A stretch of DNA of 64,000 nucleotides from Allomuricauda sp. (GTDB lineage Bacteria; Bacteroidota; Bacteroidia; Flavobacteriales; Flavobacteriaceae), in contig NZ_PABT01000052.1 of NCBI RefSeq assembly GCF_002699205.1, forward strand, positions 1 through 64,000, read 5' to 3'. The notes below the pieces were generated by a model. That model was not told where the DNA came from, ran no database searches, and saw only the letters and a list, made by a program, of their open reading frames with translations. Each line of letters starts with the position of its first letter. Within the stretch, counting starts at the first letter, position 1. A program made the position numbers and the translations under genes. Of this stretch, positions 36,624-48,502 are shown piece after piece.

Positions 36624-37520
36624 CTATTTTAGCTGAAATTCGGTGGAAGCCAACAATCTTTCGTCCTCAAAGACATTTAGGGTGTAAATTCCCTCTTCCA
36701 AAGACCCTTCCGGTACCGTAATCGCATCACAAACACTGATTTCTTTGCCCGTGTAAACAATCTCCACCTTTTTACTATAGGTGTTTCCACTCACCGAAAT
36801 GGTATTGGCGTTGTCCTCTATAATCGACATATTGGGATCTAAAAATTGAAAGTACAATACTTTGATGTCCCCTTCGGAGTTGGGATCGCTCAAAATGGTG
36901 ACACACCCCCTCAACTTTTCGATTACGGAAGCCTTATTGGTTTTTATGGGTCTGCCCGCCCTCAATCTAAACCCGCTGCCTTCGGCATCCTGCAGCTTTA
37001 AATAGCTTTTTATTCGAAGTTCCCTTGTAAGCTCCTGGTTGGTCTCGCGCAGTAAAGATTCTGTGCGTTGCATATTACTGGCCTTGCCTCGTAGTTCTTC
37101 CAACTGCTTTAGGGTTTCATCATACTTGCTGGCCAATAAACTATTGTTGTATCGTAGAAAGTTGTTCTTGAGCTTGAGGCTATCAAAACGAAGTTCCAGT
37201 TTACGGAGCTCCTTTCTGGTCTCCTTCAATTTGGTGATACTGAAGTTCAATCTCCCCACCGAATCAAGTAGTTGTTGCACCCTAAAACGAGAAGTTTGCA
37301 ACTCTATTTCGTTTACTTCATTAAGGCCTGATAGACGGTCAACTTCGGCCCTCATCAAGGTAAGGTCTTTTACCAAAAGTGATTTTTCCTCTTCCAAATA
37401 AATCATTTGGTTTTTGGATTGCGCATAGCTGTAATAAAAGGCAATAAGAATCCCCACTATTACCGCTGCCATAGCGGCAAAAATAATTTTGTAGTTAAAA
37501 TTGCTATCTTGGGAGTTCAT
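36624..37520 (-). CDS. Membrane-anchored coiled-coil protein of unknown function
   Basis: The 298-residue protein has one transmembrane helix (residues ~11-30), then a long heptad-rich coiled coil (~38-165, e.g. ETRKELRKLELRFDSLKLK and LLRETNQELTRELRIK), and a globular beta domain (~175-298: RAGRPIKTNKASVIEKLRGCVTILSD ... VYTGKEISVCDAITVPEGSLEEGIYTLNVFEDERLLASTEF). The C-terminal domain may be periplasmic. I do not recognise a named family; homologues in flavobacteria are carried as hypothetical proteins. It is divergent from comF with 35 bp between starts. Confidence 0.75.
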   Translation of the reverse strand: MNSQDSNFNYKIIFAAMAAVIVGILIAFYYSYAQSKNQMIYLEEEKSLLVKDLTLMRAEVDRLSGLNEVNEIELQTSRFRVQQLLDSVGRLNFSITKLKETRKELRKLELRFDSLKLKNNFLRYNNSLLASKYDETLKQLEELRGKASNMQRTESLLRETNQELTRELRIKSYLKLQDAEGSGFRLRAGRPIKTNKASVIEKLRGCVTILSDPNSEGDIKVLYFQFLDPNMSIIEDNANTISVSGNTYSKKVEIVYTGKEISVCDAITVPEGSLEEGIYTLNVFEDERLLASTEFQLK

Positions 37521-37555
37521 GGGGTTGACGGACTACACTAAAAAATTTATAAGAT

Positions 37556-38266
37556 TTGACACCAAAAAGGTTGGCTAAGATAATAAACGAGATTAACAAC
37601 ATCCTATTGCCAAGGGTATGTTTTGGATGTAATACGCAATTATTTAGTGGAGAGCGGATTTTATGTGCAGTTTGTCGACATGATTTGCCACTCACCGATC
37701 ATAACTACCTGGAAGAAAACACAGTGGACCGTATATTTTATGGGAGAATTCCCATAAAAAAGGCAGCTTCTTTCGTTTTTTTCTCAAAAAAAAGTATTGT
37801 AAAAAATTTGCTTCATTGGCTCAAATACAAAAATCAAGAACAAATTGGAGGTTTTTTTGGAGATTGGTGCGGCTCACTTTTAAGGGAAAGTGGACATCTC
37901 AACCATATTGATGCGGTTATTCCCGTTCCTCTGCATCCCAAAAGGCTAAAAAAGCGTGGCTACAATCAAGTGGAGTTGTTTGCCCGTACCGTTGCCATAA
38001 ATCTCGGAGCCGAATATTGCGATGATTGGTTGATAAAAGTAAAGAATACAAAAACCCAGACCAAAAAAAGAAAGGAAATGCGATGGGAAAACTCAAAAGA
38101 TGCTTTTCAACTTAAGACATCAACCCCCCGAAAATATAAAAATGTTCTTTTGGTAGATGATGTTATCACCTCGGGATCTACCATTGAATCCTGTGCCCGA
38201 GCACTTTCCCAACAAAAGGATCTGGGGATTTATGTGTTGAGTATGGCCGTGGTGAAAGAGGGTTAA
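37556..38266 (+). CDS. comF: ComF family phosphoribosyltransferase-like protein
   Basis: The 236-residue protein has an N-terminal zinc finger (C22, C25, C37, C40: CFGC...CAVC) and a phosphoribosyltransferase domain with the PRPP loop VLLVDDVITSGST (~200-212). ComF helps natural DNA uptake, acting with the competence helicase and ssDNA-binding proteins. No ATG lies upstream of the cysteines, so I take TTG at 37556 as start. Confidence 0.9.
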   Translation: MTPKRLAKIINEINNILLPRVCFGCNTQLFSGERILCAVCRHDLPLTDHNYLEENTVDRIFYGRIPIKKAASFVFFSKKSIVKNLLHWLKYKNQEQIGGFFGDWCGSLLRESGHLNHIDAVIPVPLHPKRLKKRGYNQVELFARTVAINLGAEYCDDWLIKVKNTKTQTKKRKEMRWENSKDAFQLKTSTPRKYKNVLLVDDVITSGSTIESCARALSQQKDLGIYVLSMAVVKEG

Positions 38267-38331
38267 ATTTTATTAATGCATTGTCCCAGTTTTCAAATTA
38301 GTTGTTTCTTTGTTCCACATTGTTTTTAGGC

Positions 38332-39951
38332 ATGGTGTACTTAAAAAAATTGTTGGGACTTCTATTTTTTACCTTTATGGCCCTTGCCCTTTGGCAATGT
38401 GCCAAGCGAGGCTCTCCCAGTGGTGGCCCTAAGGATATAACACCGCCCAAGCTGGTAAGGGCGGAACCGGAAAACTTTACTACCAACTTTAAAGCAAAAA
38501 AAATACGCCTATATTTTGATGAACTTATAAAACTACAGGATGTCCAGAACCAATTGGTGGTTTCCCCTCCCTTTAAGAATGCTGCTGAAATAAGTCCTCA
38601 AGGGACACCAAGCAAATATGTGGAGGTCATAATTAAGGATACGCTTAGGGAAAATACCACATATACCATTAATTTTGGACAAAGTATTCAAGACAATAAT
38701 GAGGGAAACCCCAATAGCTTTTTGAGTTATGTGTTCTCCACAGGGGACTATCTTGATTCCCTGACCCTGTCCGGGGCGGTAAAAGATGCCATTAACAGAA
38801 AGGCAGATGAATTTATAAGTGTAATGCTCTACGAAATGGACAGCACCTATAATGATTCCACGATTTACAAAGAACCTCCATTGTATATTACCAATACAGG
38901 GGATAGTTTACCTTTTTTTGAATTGAAAAACCTTAAAGCTGGAAAATATGCGTTGTTCGGTCTAAAGGATGTAAACAAAAACAATATGTTCGACCAAGCC
39001 CAGGATAAAATCGGGTTTATAGAAGATACCATTACAATTCCGACGGATTCCATCTACTTGTTGAACCTCTTTCAGGAACAGTTAAATTACAAAGCTTCCG
39101 TGCCCAGCTTAGTGGCCAAAAACAAAATAATTTTCGGTTTTCAAGGAGATTATGGGGATATCAATATTGAAACTTTGACCTCTCTTCCCGACTCTGTTAA
39201 AACCACTATTTTGAAAGAAAGGGACAAGGACACCTTGAATTATTGGCTTACCCCCACTGATTTGGACTCAATAATTTTTGTAGTGAAAAATGACAAGGTA
39301 CAGGCAATCGATACCTTTACCGTGAAAATGCGCGACCTTCCATTGGATTCTTTAAAACTAGCAACTTCCACAAGTGGGAAGTTTAATTTCGAGGACACTT
39401 TCAGTATTTTGGCCAATACCCCTATCGTAGCGGTGGACACCAGTAACATATCGTTGAATGTTAGCGATTCCATTCCTGCGACATACACCTATGTACTGGA
39501 CACTTTAAAAAATAAAATCGATTTTGATTTTGAAGTGGAGCCGAATCAAAGTTATTCTTTTTCGTTTTTACCTGGGGCCATAACCGATTTTTTTGGAACT
39601 CAAAATGATACATTGGCCTATAATTTATCCACTGGAAGTTTTGCCGATTATGGCAACCTTAGAATGGTTCTAGGGGGTGACGTCACCTATCCTGTAATTG
39701 TACAACTGACCAACGAAAAAGGGGAGGTACAGCGGGAAATCATTGCCAGTGAATCCCAAATCTTCGAATTCAACAATTTAGATCCCGGCAACTATGTGGC
39801 CCGTGTGATATTGGATAAAAATGGGAATGGTAAATTGGATACCGGTAATTACCTTAAAAAAATCCAACCTGAAAAGGTAAGTTATTATCCAGGAGTTATT
39901 GAAATTAGGGCCAACTGGGAAAAGGAGGAAACTTTTATACTATCAAACTAA
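38332..39951 (+). CDS. Ig-like (Big_5/SbsA-type) surface lipoprotein
   Basis: Starting at 38332 gives MVYLKKLLGLLFFTFMALALWQC, with lipobox Cys23; a start at 38302 adds ten residues and no signal feature. The mature protein starts AKRGSPSGGPKDITPPKLVRAEPEN, followed by the Big_5 Ig-like fold (RLYFDELIKLQDVQNQLVVSPP) and further beta domains to the end. The family is common next to comF in flavobacteria and likely acts at the outer-membrane surface. Function unknown. Its end overlaps the convergent omega-amidase gene by 17 bp. Confidence 0.82.
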   Translation: MVYLKKLLGLLFFTFMALALWQCAKRGSPSGGPKDITPPKLVRAEPENFTTNFKAKKIRLYFDELIKLQDVQNQLVVSPPFKNAAEISPQGTPSKYVEVIIKDTLRENTTYTINFGQSIQDNNEGNPNSFLSYVFSTGDYLDSLTLSGAVKDAINRKADEFISVMLYEMDSTYNDSTIYKEPPLYITNTGDSLPFFELKNLKAGKYALFGLKDVNKNNMFDQAQDKIGFIEDTITIPTDSIYLLNLFQEQLNYKASVPSLVAKNKIIFGFQGDYGDINIETLTSLPDSVKTTILKERDKDTLNYWLTPTDLDSIIFVVKNDKVQAIDTFTVKMRDLPLDSLKLATSTSGKFNFEDTFSILANTPIVAVDTSNISLNVSDSIPATYTYVLDTLKNKIDFDFEVEPNQSYSFSFLPGAITDFFGTQNDTLAYNLSTGSFADYGNLRMVLGGDVTYPVIVQLTNEKGEVQREIIASESQIFEFNNLDPGNYVARVILDKNGNGKLDTGNYLKKIQPEKVSYYPGVIEIRANWEKEETFILSN

Positions 39952-40711
39952 AATTGTCCCTGTCTTCCAAAAACCTTAGTTTTTTCCTCGTGGATTCAAT
40001 ATGTTCCTTGTGCAATGTGGCATATATTATCTCTTCTTCTTCGGAAAAACCTATTTTTTGCCCAAGAGCATCGTAAACCGCGGAATGTCCCGTATATTCA
40101 TAATCCATTCCATCCAAACCTACCCGGTTGACCCCAATACAATAGGCCATGTTTTCGATGGCCCTTGCTCTTAATAATGTGTCCCACGCATTGATTCTTT
40201 TCTTGGGCCAATTGGCAACATACACCAATATATCATAATCCTCCATGTTTCTGGCCCAAACTGGAAATCTCAGATCATAACAGATCATCGGGCAAATCTT
40301 GAATCCTTTATATTCCAAGATCAGTTTTTGATTACCCGCTTCATATACCTCATCTTCACCTGCCAAGGTAAACGTATGTTTTTTGTCGTAGGTCTCAACT
40401 CTACCCTCCGGTGAAACAAAAAACAATCGGTTGAAAAATTTATCCTGCTCGTGAAAAACGATGCTGCCCATCAATGCTACTTGGTTTTCCCGAGCTAACC
40501 CTTGCATCCATTTTACAGTGACATTCCCTTCGGATATATCAATATTTTGAGGTTCCATGGTAAAACCGGTCGTGAACATTTCGGGCAATATGATCAAATC
40601 GATATCCTCTGAAATGGAATTTATCTTCCCTTCAAACATTTCCCGGTTTCCTTCGGGGTCTTCCCAGAGCAAATCAGATTGAATGAGAGCAATGTCCAAA
40701 GTGGCTTGCAT
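39935..40711 (-). CDS. Nitrilase-superfamily omega-amidase (YafV-like)
   Basis: The 258-residue protein carries the nitrilase triad: E44 (IILPEMFTTGF), K110 (ETYDKKHTF) and C144 (CPMICYDLRFP). The close match to omega-amidases suggests hydrolysis of alpha-ketoglutaramate/succinamate-like compounds, i.e. metabolite repair after transamination of glutamine. It begins directly at the end of the ankyrin gene (0 nt between) so the two are one transcript. Confidence 0.9.
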   Translation of the reverse strand: MQATLDIALIQSDLLWEDPEGNREMFEGKINSISEDIDLIILPEMFTTGFTMEPQNIDISEGNVTVKWMQGLARENQVALMGSIVFHEQDKFFNRLFFVSPEGRVETYDKKHTFTLAGEDEVYEAGNQKLILEYKGFKICPMICYDLRFPVWARNMEDYDILVYVANWPKKRINAWDTLLRARAIENMAYCIGVNRVGLDGMDYEYTGHSAVYDALGQKIGFSEEEEIIYATLHKEHIESTRKKLRFLEDRDNFSLIV

Positions 40712-41188
40712 CTAATACTTTTTTAAAAGTTCTACCATTTCACTGTTTCCCTGTTCTAGAGCAAGGTCCATAGCGGTATTGCCCCGAGCGTCTTTTACAG
40801 CTGTATCCGCCCCATGTTTTAGGAGAAGTTCAGCAATATCTATTCGGTTAAACGTTACGGCATAGATAAGGCAAGTGGCGCCCATGGCATTTTTTTGGCT
40901 CACATTGGCCCCTGCTTTTATCAATTTTTCAGCGATACCGGTAAACCCCTTGAAACAAACACCCATTAACGCCGTGTTGCCCGAACCGTCCAAAGCATCC
41001 ACCCTCGCTCCCTTGTCCAACAAAAGAGTTACAATATTTTCATGTCCATAATAGGCTGCCAACAACAGCGGAGTAGAGCCTCGTTGATCCCTAATTTCCA
41101 ATAAATTGGGGTTGTTTTCCAACAGGTCCCGTACAGCTTCAAAATTCCCTGTCCTTATTTGATCGAAGAGTTTTTCTTTATTGTTCAT
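40712..41188 (-). CDS. Ankyrin-repeat protein
   Basis: The 158-residue protein is built of about four ankyrin repeats (e.g. RGSTPLLLAAYYGHENIVTLLLDKGARVDALDG, in outline; repeats begin near residues 35, 68, 101 and 134). No signal peptide. It lies downstream of katG on the same strand, separated by a terminator-like hairpin. Ankyrin proteins next to catalases (ankB-type) are known from Pseudomonas, where they are needed for full catalase activity, so a helper role is plausible. Confidence 0.9.
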   Translation of the reverse strand: MNNKEKLFDQIRTGNFEAVRDLLENNPNLLEIRDQRGSTPLLLAAYYGHENIVTLLLDKGARVDALDGSGNTALMGVCFKGFTGIAEKLIKAGANVSQKNAMGATCLIYAVTFNRIDIAELLLKHGADTAVKDARGNTAMDLALEQGNSEMVELLKKY

Positions 41189-41212
41189 AGCTATTCCGAA
41201 AGTTATAAAAAA

Positions 41213-41240
41213 ACTGCCACAACAGTATTGTCATGGCAGT
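41213..41240 (-). terminator. Terminator/attenuator between katG and the ankyrin gene
   Basis: A 7-bp stem ACTGCCA / TGGCAGT closing a 14-nt loop with a T7 run on the minus strand lies 48 bp after the katG stop. It would reduce or end transcription before the ankyrin gene. Confidence 0.6.
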
Positions 41241-41288
41241 CTTTGTTATTAATTTTCCTTTTCTATTTTTCTACGTTGATTGGATGGA

Positions 41289-43529
<2,241 letters not shown>

Positions 43530-43608
43530 TTATATTTTTTCAGCTTAATAAAAATACGAAAATGCATTCTTTAAATATAGATTTTTAATATTAAAACATT
43601 ATTTGATT

Positions 43609-43623
43609 ATAGTAAATTTCTAT
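43609..43623. promoter_or_regulatory. ATAG-N7-CTAT dyad, possible OxyR half-operator
   Basis: ATAGTAAATTTCTAT matches the outer ATAG-N7-CTAT shape of one OxyR half-site. It is 107 bp from katG and in the divergent region shared with the SYLF gene. The inner T and A of the OxyR consensus do not match. Confidence 0.25.
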
Positions 43624-43726
43624 TATATGTAGAGAAATGGATCATCAAAAACCATTGTTCCCAAACTATAGGCTTTCCTTAACAGTAATTGGGAACCCTT
43701 TTCCCTACTAAAGGGCATTCTTTATT

Positions 43727-43734
43727 TAATTTTG
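43727..43734 (+). promoter_or_regulatory. -7 element of the SYLF gene promoter
   Basis: TAATTTTG fits TAnnTTTG; it ends 20 bp before the ATG at 43755. Confidence 0.5.
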
Positions 43735-43754
43735 TAACACTAAAATTTGAACTG

Positions 43755-44285
43755 ATGAAATTATATAAGGTATTTGCCCTAATCGGCATTCTATTGATGG
43801 GAACCAATGCTGTGGCACAAAACAGCAAAGACAGAAAAATTATGGCCGACGCTGAAAAGGCCAAAACAACCTTATTGGAAACCAGTCCGGATTTGGAAGG
43901 TTTTTTTGAGAAATCTGCAGGCTACGTTATTTTCCCCAATGTTGGCAAAGGCGGGTTTATTATCGGTGGAGCATCGGGCAATGGAGTAGTTTATGAAAAT
44001 GGTGAAGCCGTAGGCATGGCAAACCTTAAAAAACTAAATATTGGATTGCAAGCTGGTGGACAAGCTATCATTGAGGTTATTTTCTTTGAAACCGATGTGG
44101 ACCTGCAACGGTTTAAAACGGAAAAGTTCCAGTTTGCAGCGGAAACATCTGCAGTGGCACTAAAATCCGGGATTGCCTTTGAGGCCAAATACAAAGATGG
44201 CGTAGCTGTTTTTGCCCTACCTAAAGCCGGTCTTATGGCCGATGCCTCGGTTGGCGGACAAAAATTCAAGTACACGGCTTTCTAA
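43755..44285 (+). CDS. SYLF (YSC84-like) lipid-binding domain protein
   Basis: The ATG at 43755 gives a proper signal peptide (MKLYKVFALIGILLMGTNAVAQ); the longer frame to 43689 runs through the promoter. The mature ~154-residue protein has the SYLF features FFEKSAGYVIFPNVGKGGFIIGGASGNGVVYENG and an alternating hydrophobic beta-barrel-like C-terminal half. Family members bind phosphoinositide-type lipids in eukaryotes; bacterial ones are exported with no firm role. Divergent from katG, so co-regulation under stress is possible. Confidence 0.88.
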   Translation: MKLYKVFALIGILLMGTNAVAQNSKDRKIMADAEKAKTTLLETSPDLEGFFEKSAGYVIFPNVGKGGFIIGGASGNGVVYENGEAVGMANLKKLNIGLQAGGQAIIEVIFFETDVDLQRFKTEKFQFAAETSAVALKSGIAFEAKYKDGVAVFALPKAGLMADASVGGQKFKYTAF

Positions 44286-44290
44286 ACAGT

Positions 44291-45655
44291 TTACTCCCTA
44301 ACCCCTGGGGAAAAATCCTCGGGGGCGTTTTGGGGCAGTTTTATCGTTTCTGCTTCCCCTGTATCATTATATATGGTCCATTCGTTAAAAGTATAGACAG
44401 GGTTCCCTTTCAAAACATCCAGATTACGAACGGCCCTACCATCTTCAAATTCGTGGTTGGTTCCCGTTCCATCTTCGCCTATAGCTCCAAAGACATCAAT
44501 TATGGCTCCGAAGGGATCTACCAATTCCAGATTATCATCTCCATTGGAATCTGCTGGGCTGTTTGTGGACACTCCCAAGTCTGGAGCAAACCCATAGACC
44601 AGTTCAAATTCTTCTGCATTGGGCGATATGACCAACGTACTTTCTGGACCAATAATCAAACCGGATAAATCAATAGTGGAGCTAACCTCGGTATTATCGT
44701 TAGTGTATCGTCGGAGTGTCCATAAATTTAAATCCAATGGTTCGGATGCGGAGTTGTACAATTCCACAAAACGTGCTTTTGAATTGTTGTCGGGGTCTGC
44801 CAACTCAGAAATAAAAATCTGATTGGAAGTAAACTCCGTGATAATCTCTGGGCAACGTTCTTCTGTAAAGTTCACATCTTCCAAAGTACGGATTATCAAT
44901 TGTGGTGTATCTCCATCCCTTACCAGAACCGCGGTTATTTTTCCATTTGTTATTGGTATTGGTTCGTCTTGAAAATCTGCATAACCACTATTCAAAAGAA
45001 CAATTTCGTTTTCTTCGCAGTCCATAAGGGTTCGCTCGGTCTCTTCGGTGGATACTGCATAAGTTTGCTCTAGATCTTCTTCCGAAAACTCCAATGATTC
45101 AACCTCGACCAATACGTTTGATGGTATGCTCTCCATTTCAGGGATGGTAGCAATCACAGGTTCAAGGGTCCCCTCACTGTCACAGGACAAGAAAAGATGG
45201 CCAAAAACCTTTCCCCTCGGCAATCTTCCAATGGATAAATTGCCGAATGAGGAGAAAACACCTCCCAATCTAAGTGTACTTCCTTTTTTGCCAAGGTATA
45301 GCTCCCTTAGCTTAACCATTACCTTGCTTCCAACAGGAAATAACAAATGTGATTCCCTTAAATCAATTTCGAGTTGAAGTCCATACGATGGTTTTTCCAT
45401 GGCATCTTGCAAAAAGAGAACATTGTAAAAATTTCCGGCCCTGTCGGAAGAAATCACATAACCCTCCAATATTAGATCATCATAAATCTGTATCACTTCA
45501 TCCTGCGACAAAGAATCCAATTCCGAAAAAGTGATATTGGGTTCAATATCAGTAGTGCAACTTTCTGCTATAGTATCAAAATCTCTACCGTCCACACAGC
45601 AGATAAACATGAACAATCCAGTTATTCCAAAGGTTTTTAAAAGTATATTTTTCAT
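44291..45655 (-). CDS. DUF5689 / lamin-tail-domain surface lipoprotein
   Basis: The 454-residue protein has a signal peptide ending near C19-C20 (FMFICC), giving a likely lipoprotein. DUF5689 (OB-like, residues ~40-260) is followed by a lamin-tail domain (~275-400: NQIFISELADPDNNSKARFVELYNSASEPLDLNLWTLRRY). Both are typical of flavobacterial surface proteins linked to TonB receptors and extracellular nucleases. It begins 10 nt after the stop of the TonB receptor gene, so both form one operon. Confidence 0.85.
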   Translation of the reverse strand: MKNILLKTFGITGLFMFICCVDGRDFDTIAESCTTDIEPNITFSELDSLSQDEVIQIYDDLILEGYVISSDRAGNFYNVLFLQDAMEKPSYGLQLEIDLRESHLLFPVGSKVMVKLRELYLGKKGSTLRLGGVFSSFGNLSIGRLPRGKVFGHLFLSCDSEGTLEPVIATIPEMESIPSNVLVEVESLEFSEEDLEQTYAVSTEETERTLMDCEENEIVLLNSGYADFQDEPIPITNGKITAVLVRDGDTPQLIIRTLEDVNFTEERCPEIITEFTSNQIFISELADPDNNSKARFVELYNSASEPLDLNLWTLRRYTNDNTEVSSTIDLSGLIIGPESTLVISPNAEEFELVYGFAPDLGVSTNSPADSNGDDNLELVDPFGAIIDVFGAIGEDGTGTNHEFEDGRAVRNLDVLKGNPVYTFNEWTIYNDTGEAETIKLPQNAPEDFSPGVRE

Positions 45656-45665
45656 AGGGAGATGA

Positions 45666-48401
45666 TTAAAAGCTTATGGCCAAATTCAAAAAATAGGTTC
45701 TTCCGTAGCTGTACCAATACTTCGGGGCAAAGGAGGGTGAGCCGCTTAGATTGTCCTGCTTTAGTTGTCCATAGTTTCCGTTCCTGCTCTGTTCATATCC
45801 GCCGGTACGGAAAACCGTATCAAAGAGGTTATTTACACTGGCGAACACACTAATGTATTTTCCGCCGAGCAACCACGACTTGCCCCCGACCAAATTGAGT
45901 AAATAGATATCTTCCAAACTCCTTTGCTTTAATAATTTTGCCACATTCTCCTTTGTCGCTTCAGGGAAAGGTTCTGCAGTTTCCGGATCTATTAAAAAAC
46001 TAGAGGTTCTGGTAATCGTGGAAATATTGATATAATTATTGGTGAGATAATTAGTGGTTGCACTTACCCACCAGTATTTTGGAGCTCTGTAAGACACTCC
46101 CAGGGCAAAAGCAGTTTGAGGGCCCTGTGCCAGTTTTAAATCTTTTAAGGTGGCAACGCCCAAGTCTATATTTCCTTCCAGATTGATCAGCTCTTCCTCA
46201 GCTCCTGCGGTATCAAAATTTATTTTTACCGATGGGTCACTTGCATAAACATACTGACCTACATTTCCTGCTGCGGTCAATTTTACGCTGGATGACACTT
46301 CATATTCAAAACCAAACTCAATCCCTTTGTGTAGTCTGTCCAGGCCAGTAATTACTTCTTGCACAAAATCGGAACCCAAACCTGAGTCCACAAAAAAGAA
46401 ATTGATGTCCGTCGTGTTTTGAAACCTGGTGTAGAATGCACTTATGCGCCCCGTTAAGCTTGGCAATCTGACAAAATAGCTTACATCTAGACTACTGATG
46501 TTCTCTTTTTGAATCTCTGGAACTATTTCGTTGTTTTCCCTTGGGTTTACAAAGATGTTTTGCACAATGGGCGGTTTTTCAATCATTGCTGCATTGGCCT
46601 TGAACCAATGCCGACCTGTCAAAAAATAGGTGAACCCTCCTTTATAGGATAGGCTGGACAATGAAACCTTTTCACCAGTTCCAAAGGAATTTTCCAAATA
46701 ACGTTCGTTTTTGAACAAGCCATCCCGCTGTACATTAAAATTAGAATAAGAAGCAGACACAAAACCATCCCATTTGTTGGAAGTTAGTTTTGCCTGGGCA
46801 AAACCTTCCATTTTAGAGGCATGTATATTGTAATGATAACTAAACTTTTCTCCTGCTGTTTTCTGTACATTACCATCAACATCGTTTAATGTATTGGAAA
46901 AAGTATCCATGTCCTCGTGGAAGCTGGCACCCAACAAATCTTGAATCTCCCCGTAATTTTCTGATAATGTAGATTTATAGTTTCCACCGAAACCTAGTTT
47001 TATGAGATTGTTCAATGTATAATCAAAACTGGTTGACGCTATGTAGGTTTTGTCCCGAGCAATATCATCATAAAGTAGATAGGCCGCTTTGTCATCATTA
47101 TTGGCATTGGCAGCATACAATTGTCCCCAATCCATTTGCGGATTTTCCAAAAAGGATTCTTTTGCAAGGTTGGCGTTTATAAAGTCTGCCCCTATGGAAC
47201 TATTGATATGATAACTTGGTAAATACCTGTAATAAGTTGGGTCTGGGTTTGGGGCGTTGTAATATCCCAACCGGCTTCTTGAATTGATTCCTGTTTGATA
47301 TGCCGCACCAACATTCCAATTCAGTTTTTTCTTCTCCATGGCATAATTGAGCAGAAATAGTGGCTCAAAAACCTCACGTTCCCTCGAATTTCTGACATTT
47401 CCGTCCTGTTCACCCCAATAGGGATTGTATTGGCTACCCATCAACTCATAAACTTCTTCTGTTAAAGCAGCAGAACGTCCACGTCTATTCCGGGCCAAAA
47501 TTGACGTGAAGGTGATACTGTTCTGTGGGTTGAATTGATACTCGAGGGCGCCGAAAGCGGAATAAGCATCATACAGTGTGCCTTCCACAAAGCCTTCTTT
47601 GGCCCAGCGCCGTGAAACGGATACCGAATAGGCCAATCCACTTTCTTGTTTTCCCGAATTACAGGTTGCCATGAGTCTTCCCCGATACGTACGATTGGAT
47701 AGTGATGAGGACAACCGAATTCCAGGGCGCATACCAGAGGGTCTTGTGCTGATGTTGGTATTGCCCATAATTCCTCCGAACGTATAAGGGTTTATGGATA
47801 AGCTATTGGTGAATTCCTGATTCCGAACCACATCGTTCAACCCGCCCCAATTGTTCCATTGTGGTCTCCCATCATAAAACTTGTTCATGGGAACACCATT
47901 GATCAGTACCTCGCCATTACTTGAATCATAACCGCGAACTTTAAAAAAGGCTTGTCCAAAATCGAAAGCTGCTCGGTTAAGGAAAATATCCCTTGTTGAC
48001 TGTAGCAATCCCATGGAACTGGAAACGGATTCAAAGTCATCCGAAAGGTCGCTGTCGGTCAACGAAATTAAGTTGTCCACTTGCTCATGCGCAATATCGC
48101 GTTCCAGATAAATGGTGCCCAAATCAATTGGATTTCCTTCCAAATAGAGCGAGAATCGCTTCAGAACAAAATCCAAAGCGGAAATATGGAGCATTTGTTC
48201 GCCTGTTTTGGATAGATTCAGTTCAAACTTTCCGTTTGCATCCGTTATAAATTTTTGGGAAGTACTTTCAAGTGAAAGTATGGCTTTTGAAATAGGTACA
48301 TCCGAACCCATTTCCATTAATTGCCCTGTAATGCGTGTACTTTGTTGTCCATAATGCAGTTTGCAACAACAGAGTATAGCCAGGAAGCTGACTAGTCTCA
48401 T
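45666..48401 (-). CDS. TonB-dependent receptor, DUF5689-partnered, with regulatory-like domain
   Basis: The 911-residue outer-membrane protein has a signal peptide, a CarboxypepD_reg-like domain (~25-105), a plug (VRGYDSSNGEVLINGVPMNKFYDG, ~150-190) and a barrel ending in TYFLNLAISF. It resembles the receptor at 50114 in its plug (INGVPMN...NWGGLND against INGVPVN...NWAGLSD), so the two are paralogues. It is co-transcribed with the DUF5689/LTD lipoprotein and divergent (101 bp) from an exported endonuclease/phosphatase, which suggests uptake of nucleic-acid or phosphate-ester breakdown products. Confidence 0.87.
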   Translation of the reverse strand: MRLVSFLAILCCCKLHYGQQSTRITGQLMEMGSDVPISKAILSLESTSQKFITDANGKFELNLSKTGEQMLHISALDFVLKRFSLYLEGNPIDLGTIYLERDIAHEQVDNLISLTDSDLSDDFESVSSSMGLLQSTRDIFLNRAAFDFGQAFFKVRGYDSSNGEVLINGVPMNKFYDGRPQWNNWGGLNDVVRNQEFTNSLSINPYTFGGIMGNTNISTRPSGMRPGIRLSSSLSNRTYRGRLMATCNSGKQESGLAYSVSVSRRWAKEGFVEGTLYDAYSAFGALEYQFNPQNSITFTSILARNRRGRSAALTEEVYELMGSQYNPYWGEQDGNVRNSREREVFEPLFLLNYAMEKKKLNWNVGAAYQTGINSRSRLGYYNAPNPDPTYYRYLPSYHINSSIGADFINANLAKESFLENPQMDWGQLYAANANNDDKAAYLLYDDIARDKTYIASTSFDYTLNNLIKLGFGGNYKSTLSENYGEIQDLLGASFHEDMDTFSNTLNDVDGNVQKTAGEKFSYHYNIHASKMEGFAQAKLTSNKWDGFVSASYSNFNVQRDGLFKNERYLENSFGTGEKVSLSSLSYKGGFTYFLTGRHWFKANAAMIEKPPIVQNIFVNPRENNEIVPEIQKENISSLDVSYFVRLPSLTGRISAFYTRFQNTTDINFFFVDSGLGSDFVQEVITGLDRLHKGIEFGFEYEVSSSVKLTAAGNVGQYVYASDPSVKINFDTAGAEEELINLEGNIDLGVATLKDLKLAQGPQTAFALGVSYRAPKYWWVSATTNYLTNNYINISTITRTSSFLIDPETAEPFPEATKENVAKLLKQRSLEDIYLLNLVGGKSWLLGGKYISVFASVNNLFDTVFRTGGYEQSRNGNYGQLKQDNLSGSPSFAPKYWYSYGRTYFLNLAISF

Positions 48402-48502
48402 AGCTTATTGTAGGTTAATTAAGAAAAAAGGGGTTGTAATTGCTGTACAAACTGCGAAAAAGCAAACAATTCTACTTATTTTAGCTACAAATTCAAAATA
48501 AA